Origin: Verrucomicrobiota bacterium
GTDB lineage: Bacteria; Verrucomicrobiota; Verrucomicrobiia; Opitutales; Opitutaceae
Direction of reading: 5' to 3'
NCBI GenBank assembly: GCA_023430565.1
Contig: JAEZAD010000204.1
Span: 1 to 15,727 of the forward strand
DNA length: 15,727 nucleotides
In this document: positions 1-5,719 of the stretch, in pieces
Layout of the letters: the number at the start of each line of letters is the position of its first letter
How positions within the stretch are numbered: position 1 is the first letter of the stretch
The notes under the pieces: generated by a model
What the model was told of the DNA's origin: nothing
What the model saw: the letters and a program-made list of their open reading frames with translations, nothing else
Databases searched by the model: none
Translations under genes and position numbers: made by a program

Positions 1-332
1 CAGCTGACTCAGGAATTGTAACAGCAGTATTCCCAGAGACAGACCCAGCAGTAATCAGTATAGCTGCAATAACTGGAGTAACTGTCCCAGCTACAGGAGC
101 AGTTCCAACAGCTACAATAGCTGATACGGCAGAATATACAGCGACAATATCATGGTCTCCTGCAGATACAGAGTTTGCAGGAAGTGCAGTGTATACAGCG
201 ACAATTACAATTACACCAAAAGCAGGCTATACACTAACAGGTGTGCCTGCAAACTTCTTTACTGTGCTAGGCGCAACAGCGACAAATGCAGCTGACTCAG
301 GAATTGTAATAGCAGTGTTCCCTGCAACTGCA
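1..332 (+). repeat. Imperfect tandem coding repeat, 288-bp period
   Basis: The sequence at 1-21 recurs exactly at 289-309, and similarity continues with scattered substitutions to about position 328. The period is 288 bp, or 96 codons, in the same reading frame. It is the join between consecutive copies of the Thr/Ala-rich surface repeat. More copies probably lie upstream of the window, and such DNA repeats commonly expand or contract by recombination. Confidence 0.8.
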
Positions 333-1553
333 CCAAGAACTTATACAGTAACGTTCGATGTGAACGGTGGCAACACAGTTGCAACGATAAGCAATGTTGT
401 ATCTGGCAGTGCTATCACATCACCAAAAGCACCTACAAAAACAGGCTATACGTTTGCAGGGTGGTATAAAGAGCCAACCTGTATAAATGAGTGGGATTTT
501 GCTTCAGATGTAGTTACTGCAGATATAACTCTTTATGTTAAGTGGACAGCTGAAATACCTGCGCCATCCTCCGGCGGCTACACTCCTTCCGCGCCGGTGA
601 CCCGAATCGATAACGGCGGTAGCACGACCAGCGACAACCTTAAACAGCTAGTTTCCGGAAGTAAAACCCTGACGGTGGACGGGGACAAGGGCGCAAAGCT
701 GGTGTTCGACACCGAAGCCCTCAAGGGTATAGTCAGCCAGACAACCAGTGATATCAAGGTTGAGATGAAGGACGTTTCTCCAGCACATCAGGAGAACCTC
801 CCTGGTAAGCAGGTGTTCGCCCTGACTGTTTCCTCCGGCAGCGGCACCATTTCGAACTTTGGCGGAAAGGTTACAGTTTCTCTACCCTATGAGTTGAAGG
901 AGGGGGAGCGCGCGCAGGATGTGACTGTATGGTACCTCGCAAGCGACGGCACCATGACCGAAATCTCATGCACCTACGACCCGGCCACAAAGCTTGCCAC
1001 ATTCACGGCCACCCACTTCTCCCTGTATGTGGTGGGCGTTGCCGGGACTGAGCCTTGGGTCAATCCCTTCTCTGATGTGAGCAAGGGAGATTGGTTCTAT
1101 GGCGCAGTAGAATTTGCAAATCGGAACGGTCTCTTTGCGGGCACAGGCGTGGACACCTTCTCGCCTAACAGCCTAATGACCCGTGCTATGCTCTGGACGG
1201 TGCTGGGACGTTTGGACGGACAGAGTCTCTCGGGAAGCGGTGTATTTGATGCCGCGCGTATCTGGGCCATGGGCGCCGGTATCACGGACGGCACTAACCC
1301 TGACGGAAATATTACACGGGAGCAGATGGTAACAATACTGTGGCGGTACGCTGGGTCACCAAAGGCCGGCGGTGAACTGAGCAAGTTCTCCGATGCGGGT
1401 AGCGTGACAAGCTACGCTGCGGAAGCCATGGCATGGGCAGTGGAAAAAGGCATTTTGGCCGGCGCCAACGGCGCTCTGATGCCGAAGGACAACGCAACCC
1501 GTGCACAGGTGGCTGCCATTCTTCAAAGATTTATTACTAAAACGGCAAAGTAA
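3..1553 (+). CDS. SLH-domain surface protein, C-terminal part (5' end outside window)
   Basis: The frame is open from the first base, so the gene begins upstream and only its last 516 codons are visible. In order I see the end of one copy and a full copy of a roughly 96-residue Thr/Ala-rich beta repeat (containing YTATITITPKAGYTLTGV), an InlB/Flg_new-type repeat at about nt 342-548 (TFDVNGG ... GYTFAGWY ... LYVKWT), a Ser/Gly/Pro linker at about nt 549-640, a beta-rich domain to about nt 1045, then SLH modules at about nt 1062-1220 (NPFSDV ... DWFYGAV), 1245-1370 (degenerate) and 1380-1545 (KFSDAG ... ATRAQVAAIL). SLH modules normally bind secondary cell-wall polymers, so this is a secreted, wall-anchored S-layer-like protein; the repeats probably act as a stalk or adhesive region (inference). 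Codons change from AT-rich in the repeats to G+C-rich from about nt 555. A strong terminator follows, so it is the last gene of its transcript. Confidence 0.9.
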   Translation, partial: ADSGIVTAVFPETDPAVISIAAITGVTVPATGAVPTATIADTAEYTATISWSPADTEFAGSAVYTATITITPKAGYTLTGVPANFFTVLGATATNAADSGIVIAVFPATAPRTYTVTFDVNGGNTVATISNVVSGSAITSPKAPTKTGYTFAGWYKEPTCINEWDFASDVVTADITLYVKWTAEIPAPSSGGYTPSAPVTRIDNGGSTTSDNLKQLVSGSKTLTVDGDKGAKLVFDTEALKGIVSQTTSDIKVEMKDVSPAHQENLPGKQVFALTVSSGSGTISNFGGKVTVSLPYELKEGERAQDVTVWYLASDGTMTEISCTYDPATKLATFTATHFSLYVVGVAGTEPWVNPFSDVSKGDWFYGAVEFANRNGLFAGTGVDTFSPNSLMTRAMLWTVLGRLDGQSLSGSGVFDAARIWAMGAGITDGTNPDGNITREQMVTILWRYAGSPKAGGELSKFSDAGSVTSYAAEAMAWAVEKGILAGANGALMPKDNATRAQVAAILQRFITKTAK

Positions 1554-1566
1554 ATATTATAGCGAA

Positions 1567-1601
1567 GGGAGTGTCTCAATGTGAGGCACTCCCGTTTTTT
1601 T
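1567..1601 (+). terminator. Intrinsic terminator of the SLH gene
   Basis: A 12-bp stem (1567-1578 with 1582-1593, one G-T wobble) closes a 3-nt loop and is followed after one G by seven T residues. It starts 14 nt after the SLH stop codon. Confidence 0.92.
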
Positions 1602-1734
1602 GAACCGAAAAACAGACTTGAAATAAGATTTTCTTCATTATGGAATCCAGAAGTTTTTCAATGTAAAATAAGAATATAACTTAAGTACCTTAGGTAATAA
1701 TAATAGACAAAAGAATTTGTTGGGAGTGTAAATA

Positions 1735-1791
1735 ATGGAATGCCCTGTATGTGGGGCTAAGCGGGAAGTGTTTCAAGGATTCCAGAAATAA
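1735..1791 (+). CDS. Possible 18-residue microprotein with a rubredoxin-like CPVCG knuckle
   Basis: The ATG is preceded by a GGGAG-like ribosome binding site (about 1722-1726, 8 nt away) and encodes MECPVCGAKREVFQGFQK before TAA. The CPVCGA plus basic residue plus F pattern resembles the second metal-binding knuckle of rubredoxin or of the rubrerythrin C-terminus; the first Cys pair needed for a full site is absent. It sits between two intrinsic terminators (1567-1601 and 1835-1862), so it could be its own short transcript. A weak TATAAC -10-like element is at 1675-1680 without a clear -35. It could be a real small protein, the remnant of a decayed rubredoxin-like gene, or a chance ORF. It is too short to decide from sequence alone. 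Confidence 0.35.
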   Translation: MECPVCGAKREVFQGFQK

Positions 1792-1834
1792 TTAAAAAAG
1801 TGGTTTTTGTTCAAACATGTCTGATAGAGACGAA

Positions 1835-1862
1835 AAAATGCGCCCAAAGGGTGCGTTTTTTT
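1835..1862 (+). terminator. Intrinsic terminator downstream of the microORF
   Basis: An 11-bp stem (1835-1845 with 1849-1859, including G-T pairs) closes an AAA loop, and the T-run extends to 1862. Because the 5' arm begins with a run of A, it could also terminate minus-strand transcription. It ends 83 nt before the DUF2935 gene. Confidence 0.8.
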
Positions 1863-1945
1863 ATGTGATACCCTGTAACCATTCATAAGGTATTAGCATA
1901 AACTGAAATTGTAATTTTTTCCTTTATTATAGGGAGGCATTAACC

Positions 1946-2869
1946 ATGCTCTCAAGTATTGATTTTATAAAACAATCCCTAGGTTTACATCTGTTTTTTG
2001 CAAGGATTATGAAAGAACACTCATTTTTCCTTGAAGTGGGGTTTACACCGAGAGACGCTAGCTTTACTCAACAGGCAGATACTTTTCGCAGGGAATTTGA
2101 CAGAATTCTAGGAGAAGTTATTTCTTTATCAAACGGTGTTGTTAACCCCGGGGTTCTTCAATCCGGTGAGGTAGTAACACCTTTTACTTTAAATGCAGAA
2201 ATGGCAACTACATATTTCACGGGGGTACAAATACCAACTCAATTGACGCAGGCAGAAGCAGGACTATCAGGCGGTGGTATGATAACAGCAAACTCCATGC
2301 TTGAACAACAAGTATCGGCGCTTAACCAAAGGGCAATAAATGCAACGACTGCGTTAATACAATTTAAAACAAACATTTTATCTAATGTACTAAGCTGTAA
2401 AATGTTTACATTCAACTATCCCTTGTTGATCATACACATAACTCGTGAGGCAGAATTGTATCTTCTGCAGCTTAGTAGGCTTCAAAGCAGAGAAGAGATA
2501 AATCTGGAAAGAGAAGCCTACGAACTGGAATTTTTCTGGAACAGGCAAATGGCAGAACATGCTAAGTTCATCCGGGGTTTGCTTGACCCAACAGAAAACA
2601 ATTTAATCAGCCAAGCTAATAATTTTGGAAATGAGTTTGATCAATTGACAGCAGAAGCAAAGGCGGCAATGGATGCGACCGCTCCACTGGCTGAAGTTAC
2701 TGTTGAAAGCTTGAAAGCAACTGAGGACTTACGAAATTTCAAAGCGCAAGGCACGCAGGGTATTCTTGCATGTAATATAAAATCAATCATTATACCGCTG
2801 TTGGGTGATCATGTCTTGCGTGAAGCAAATCATTATTTGAGGTTGTTAAAAATGTTTGAGAGAAGATAA
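1946..2869 (+). CDS. DUF2935 family protein, duplicated four-helix (ferritin-like) bundle
   Basis: The 307-residue product matches my recollection of the DUF2935 family of Bacilli and Clostridia, cytosolic proteins of unknown function. It is an internal duplication: HLFFARIMKEHSFFLE (residues 15-30) parallels ELEFFWNRQMAEHAKFI (193-209), both with a Glu-His pair (E24-H25 and E204-H205), and HITREAELYLLQL (about 164-176) parallels HVLREANHYLRLL (about 289-301). Glu and His at these helix positions suggest metal binding in each bundle, as in ferritin-like proteins (inference). No signal peptide or membrane segment is visible. The ATG at 1946 has an ideal AGGGAGG site 8 nt upstream. It appears monocistronic, with a stem-loop following. 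The family call is firm; the biochemical role is unknown. Confidence 0.85.
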   Translation: MLSSIDFIKQSLGLHLFFARIMKEHSFFLEVGFTPRDASFTQQADTFRREFDRILGEVISLSNGVVNPGVLQSGEVVTPFTLNAEMATTYFTGVQIPTQLTQAEAGLSGGGMITANSMLEQQVSALNQRAINATTALIQFKTNILSNVLSCKMFTFNYPLLIIHITREAELYLLQLSRLQSREEINLEREAYELEFFWNRQMAEHAKFIRGLLDPTENNLISQANNFGNEFDQLTAEAKAAMDATAPLAEVTVESLKATEDLRNFKAQGTQGILACNIKSIIIPLLGDHVLREANHYLRLLKMFERR

Positions 2870-2895
2870 TAAAGACAATTTCTCAAGGCAAGTAG

Positions 2896-2931
2896 GGGTT
2901 GAGTCTCGTAGTAGAAACAGCGACTCAACCC
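2896..2931 (+). terminator. Stem-loop after the DUF2935 gene, terminator-like with weak T-tract
   Basis: A perfect 10-bp stem (GGGTTGAGTC at 2896-2905 with its complement at 2922-2931) closes a 16-nt loop. Only three T residues follow, then GCGTCC, so termination would be leaky. It may partly insulate, or allow read-through into, the permease cassette. Confidence 0.5.
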
Positions 2932-2950
2932 TTTGCGTCCTTACTAAAAA

Positions 2951-2996
2951 TCCATCGTCTTTACATTTGTAACACAACAAAAAGTAAGGAGATGGA
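2951..2996 (+). promoter_or_regulatory. Leader hairpin that can sequester the permease ribosome binding site
   Basis: TCCATCGTCTTTAC (2951-2964) can pair with GTAAGGAGATGGA (2984-2996) over 12-13 bp with one bulge, closing a 19-nt A-rich loop. The 3' arm contains AAGGAG, the ribosome binding site of the permease ATG at 3003. Such a hairpin would lower translation until melted or bound by a factor. It follows the stem-loop at 2896-2931, so the leader has two structured elements in tandem. The pairing is seen in the sequence; a regulatory role is inferred. Confidence 0.5.
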
Positions 2997-3002
2997 TTAA
3001 AG

Positions 3003-4025
3003 ATGAAAGAATTTATTGATCATTTACCGGTGCTATTGTCGGAGACTATAATTTCTGTTGTGACAAGCATCATCCACAATTGGCTCCCCTTAAGTTTGGC
3101 AATACTGACTGCTTCCCTTATGAAAGTATTCATCGATGTAGACAAACTTAAACAGTCAATACTTAAAAAGCCGAAGGTATCCATTCTTGCCAGCGTTGCT
3201 TTCGGTGCTTTTACACCACTGTGCGCCTGCGGTACGATGGCTGTAGTTATTGGATTGCTAACCACAGCCTTGCCATGGGGGCCAGTTATAGCATTTTTGA
3301 CCTCTTCACCGCTCATGAGCCCGGATGGCTTCATTATGATTGCCGGTATACTCAGTCTAAAATTCGCAATTGCCTTAGCCATAGCATCAGTTGTTATTGG
3401 TCTGGTTTCAGGTGGTTTAACACATTTTATTGAAAAAAAGACTGGTTTTTTAAAAGATCAATTACGATTTACAAAAAGTTCGAAAGCCCAAGACTGCTGC
3501 AGTGCTGCAGCTTCAGAGGCTACATGCGGTTGCACCGCATCCGTGCCTTCTAAGCTAATCTCATCAAAGGATAAAAGTTCTTTTGCAAGAATGATGAAAA
3601 AGCTTCGAATTAAGGAAGTAGGAAAAGCCTTGGTTGATGTGGGCTTAAAGCAAATACTTCTTTACTTCACTATCTTTGCGGGAGTTGGTTATCTTATTCA
3701 ATCCTTTGTGCCTACCTCATTAATCGTATCTTTATTCAGCGGAGAAAGCATTTTTTCAGTTCCTTTAGCAGCTTTAATTGGCCTGCCTTTATATGTTAGC
3801 GGCGAAGGAGCAATCCCAGTTATTAAAGCATTAATTGAGGGTGGTGCAGGTGAAGGTGCGATGATGGCATTCATGATAACTGGTCCAGCAACCAGCGCCT
3901 GGGTTATAGCTGGAATAACATCTTTTATGAAAAAGAGAGTTGTTGGCTTATATGTCAGCTACATATTTATCGGTGGAATAATAATCGGGTACATTTACCA
4001 ATTGCTCATAGCAATGGGTCTATAA
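3003..4025 (+). CDS. DUF318 (PF03773) / ArsP-like permease, candidate metal(loid) efflux protein
   Basis: The 340-residue integral membrane protein has several hydrophobic helices on each side of a soluble central loop, as in the PF03773 permease family. The family motif after the second helix appears as TPLCACGTMA (residues 71-80, C74 and C76), and the second half carries GLPLYVSGEGAIPV and GEGAMMAFMITGPATSAW. The loop between the halves contains C165-C166 and C175-G-C177, an apparent extra thiol site. Characterised relatives such as ArsP export trivalent organoarsenicals; others have unknown substrates. It heads a three-gene cluster with a Cys-rich small protein (49-nt gap) and a SigZ-like sigma factor, supporting a role in exporting a thiophilic metal or metalloid (inference). 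The AAGGAG site lies 11 nt upstream of the ATG, inside a leader hairpin. Confidence 0.85.
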   Translation: MKEFIDHLPVLLSETIISVVTSIIHNWLPLSLAILTASLMKVFIDVDKLKQSILKKPKVSILASVAFGAFTPLCACGTMAVVIGLLTTALPWGPVIAFLTSSPLMSPDGFIMIAGILSLKFAIALAIASVVIGLVSGGLTHFIEKKTGFLKDQLRFTKSSKAQDCCSAAASEATCGCTASVPSKLISSKDKSSFARMMKKLRIKEVGKALVDVGLKQILLYFTIFAGVGYLIQSFVPTSLIVSLFSGESIFSVPLAALIGLPLYVSGEGAIPVIKALIEGGAGEGAMMAFMITGPATSAWVIAGITSFMKKRVVGLYVSYIFIGGIIIGYIYQLLIAMGL

Positions 4026-4074
4026 TCAAGTAGATGCTTTAACATCTAAAATTTAAAGATTGTGAGGTTTCATT

Positions 4075-4284
4075 ATGTTTGAATTCAAGAAATTAGTGGA
4101 AAGAGTAGTAAAAGGAAGAGCTGAGTCTGAGTGTTGTGGTACACCGGATGGTCAGGAAGGGTGCGGATGTGGTTATTTACCAGTAATTAATAATGCCGGA
4201 TGTGGTTGTTGTGAAGAGTCAGAAAAAAATGCAAAGCCTTCAGAAGCTTCTGGATGCAGTTGTTCGTGCTCATCAGTAAAATAG
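4075..4284 (+). CDS. Small Cys-rich protein (10 Cys in 69 residues), putative thiophilic-metal binder
   Basis: I do not recognise a named family. The first 17 residues form a basic amphipathic segment (FKKLVERVVKGR). The rest carries cysteines at 20, 21, 30, 32, 43, 45, 46, 61, 63 and 65 in CC, CGC, CGCC and CSCSC clusters separated by Gly, Glu and Ser. There is no signal peptide or membrane helix, so it is probably cytosolic. The pattern resembles small metallothionein-like or metallochaperone proteins, but no specific metal can be inferred. It lies 49 nt after the permease and 10 nt before the sigma factor gene, so the three are probably co-transcribed. It might store the metal, deliver it to the permease, or modulate the sigma factor. 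The ATG has a GTGAGG site about 8 nt upstream. A short inverted repeat (TAGATG/CATCTA, 4031-4048) lies in the gap before it. Confidence 0.75.
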   Translation: MFEFKKLVERVVKGRAESECCGTPDGQEGCGCGYLPVINNAGCGCCEESEKNAKPSEASGCSCSCSSVK

Positions 4285-4294
4285 AGGGATTATA

Positions 4295-4894
4295 GTGGTG
4301 AAAAGTATGGCATATAGTACCGAGCAAATATGGGAAGAGTTTAGCTCAGCACTTCGTTCATTTATTTCCCGTAGGGTCCACAACCCTTCCCAAATTGAGG
4401 ATATTTTACAGGATGTCTTTGTCAAGATTCATTCTAGCATTGATTCTCTCAAAGATTATACAAAAATTCACAGTTGGGTTTTTCATATTACACGGAATAC
4501 CATCATTGATTATTACCGGAAGCAAAAAATTAAATTTGAGGATATTGATACGATAGCTTTAGAAGATGAAGGGGCCGATAACAACATCAATCATATGATT
4601 GAATCGGAACCGATTCATAAGGTGGCTGCCGGCCTAAAAGGGATGATTAATGATCTTCCAGAAAAATACTCGCAAGCACTTAATCTTGTAGAATTCGGAG
4701 GGTTATCGCAGGTGGAATTGGCAAAAAGACTGGGGATATCTGTATCGGGTGCCAAGTCCCGTGTCCAGCGAGGACGTCAATTGCTAAAGGATAGTCTCAT
4801 GAAGTGCTGCCATTTTGAACTCGATCGCTATGGGATGATTATTAACATTCATCCTATTTGCTGCTGTTGTTGCCATCCAATCAACAATAATTAG
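4295..4894 (+). CDS. sigZ: SigZ-like ECF RNA polymerase sigma factor with Cys/His-rich C-terminal tail
   Basis: Sigma region 2 spans about residues 10-75 (EQIWEEFSSALRSFI ... IEDILQDVFVKI ... SWVFHITRNTIIDYYRK) and region 4 about 115-168 (LPEKYSQALNLVEF, then the helix-turn-helix LSQVELAKRLGISVSGAKSR). It directs core RNA polymerase to a dedicated promoter set. The segment after region 4 (CCHFELDRYG, from C171) is typical of SigZ-type proteins as I recall them. Here the tail continues to HPI followed by five consecutive cysteines (189-193) and a His, giving seven Cys in the last 29 residues. No anti-sigma factor is encoded next door, so the tail may sense metal or redox state directly (inference). 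Start: GTG at 4295, or GTG at 4298, which has better spacing (8 nt) from AGAGGGA; an ATG at 4307 is too far. It lies 10 nt after the Cys-rich gene. Confidence 0.88.
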   Translation: MVKSMAYSTEQIWEEFSSALRSFISRRVHNPSQIEDILQDVFVKIHSSIDSLKDYTKIHSWVFHITRNTIIDYYRKQKIKFEDIDTIALEDEGADNNINHMIESEPIHKVAAGLKGMINDLPEKYSQALNLVEFGGLSQVELAKRLGISVSGAKSRVQRGRQLLKDSLMKCCHFELDRYGMIINIHPICCCCCHPINNN

Positions 4895-4942
4895 TGATTG
4901 CCATTTCTGATGATTGAGTTTAATTCTTACCTAAGACATAGG

Positions 4943-4969
4943 GTTCTGGTCAGTATAGTCTGTTCTGGT
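4943..4969 (+). repeat. Short direct repeat GTTCTGGT x2, 19-bp spacing
   Basis: GTTCTGGT occurs at 4943-4950 and 4962-4969 in the 248-bp gap between the sigma factor and arr. The 19-bp spacing is about two helical turns, as for a protein binding one face of DNA. The rest of the gap is AT-rich without a clear terminator for the sigma gene. The role is unknown. Confidence 0.3.
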
Positions 4970-5087
4970 AAACGCGCCATATAAAAAGAATAAAGATTTA
5001 TTTCCTTGGTAAGTAGTAGGCTATGATAAAATGATTTTGTATAGTGATAGAATCAATAAAGGGTAAGGCTTTATCCAATTAAAATTA

Positions 5088-5115
5088 TTAAACTGGTTTT
5101 TATTTATTGTATAAT
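5088..5115 (+). promoter_or_regulatory. Putative promoter of arr
   Basis: A perfect TATAAT (5110-5115) lies 27 nt upstream of the arr ATG. A weak TTAAAC is at 5088-5093 with 16-bp spacing. The -35 is poor, so the call rests mainly on the -10 and its position. The ribosome binding sequences GAAGGAG and AGGTGGG (5123-5137) follow. Confidence 0.5.
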
Positions 5116-5142
5116 TCCAAGAGAAGGAGTAGGTGGGAATAG

Positions 5143-5553
5143 ATGAAGGGACTCTTGGACTCGGGACCTTTCTATCATGGAACAAAGGCAGACTTAAAGT
5201 TGGGTGATTTCCTGGAGCCCGGCTACAGCTCCAACTATGGTCAGAGGAAGAAGGCGAACTTTGTTTATTTTACTGCCACCTTAGATGCGGCTATATGGGG
5301 AGCTGAGCTTGCGGTAGGTGAGAATCTTGGTCGAATCTATCAGGTGGAGCCCATGGGAAGCATTGAGGATGACCCCAATCTGACGGATAAAAAGTTCCCA
5401 GGGAACCCAACGAGGTCTTACCGTTCCCAGCAGCCACTGAGAGTGGTTGGTGAAGTTTTGAACTGGGAGGGACACACTCCCGAACAGCTACAAAAAATGC
5501 GTGCTCAGCTTGATGAGCTTAAAAGACTTGGCATCGAGGCTATTAATGAGTGA
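5143..5553 (+). CDS. arr: Rifamycin NAD-dependent ADP-ribosyltransferase (Arr)
   Basis: The 136-residue protein has the length and sequence of Arr enzymes, which transfer ADP-ribose from NAD+ to the C23 hydroxyl of rifamycins and so inactivate them. Diagnostic stretches are FYHGTKADLK (10-19), VYFTATLDAAIWGAELAVG (41-59), EDDPNLTDKKFPGNPTRSYR (75-94) and a C-terminal EGHTPEQLQ helix. H12, Y42 and D77 align at a constant offset with the H19, Y49 and D84 residues I recall as functionally important in Mycobacterium smegmatis Arr, so the enzyme looks intact. It is cytosolic and apparently has its own promoter. Chromosomal arr-like genes are widespread in environmental bacteria and need not mean clinical resistance. 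I see no integron or transposon signature around it. Confidence 0.93.
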   Translation: MKGLLDSGPFYHGTKADLKLGDFLEPGYSSNYGQRKKANFVYFTATLDAAIWGAELAVGENLGRIYQVEPMGSIEDDPNLTDKKFPGNPTRSYRSQQPLRVVGEVLNWEGHTPEQLQKMRAQLDELKRLGIEAINE

Positions 5554-5719
5554 CCAGTCAATGGGTGATAATTCTTTAAGCTTAAGGTTTATGGTGTTGA
5601 TGATGGATGGTTGTGGGCCAGAATTGTTTTGAATAGTAGACTGACCCGAATCATACCATGGTTTCAGGGAATAATTTGCTCCGTGTTTCAATGAGACTAA
5701 ATATTTGAGGTATGGTTTT

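Larger units (their letters stand above)
1602..1945 (+). other. Intergenic region with microORF, operator-like palindromes and second terminator
   Basis: This 344-base gap holds the microORF at 1735-1791 and a terminator at 1835-1862. Two overlapping palindromes, ACTTAAGT (1679-1686) and TACCTTAGGTA (1686-1696), lie just upstream of the microORF and could be an operator. The ribosome binding site AGGGAGG of the next gene is at 1931-1937. I see no convincing sigma-A promoter for the DUF2935 gene. Confidence 0.4.

Noticed and set aside
3020..3382. Minus-strand ORF of 120 codons opposite the permease
   Set aside because: It mirrors the codon pattern of the permease gene and shows no domain or start signal of its own.
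4031..4048. Inverted repeat TAGATG-CTTTAA-CATCTA between the permease and the Cys-rich gene
   Set aside because: The stem is only 6 AT-rich bp without a T-run, too weak to call a terminator.
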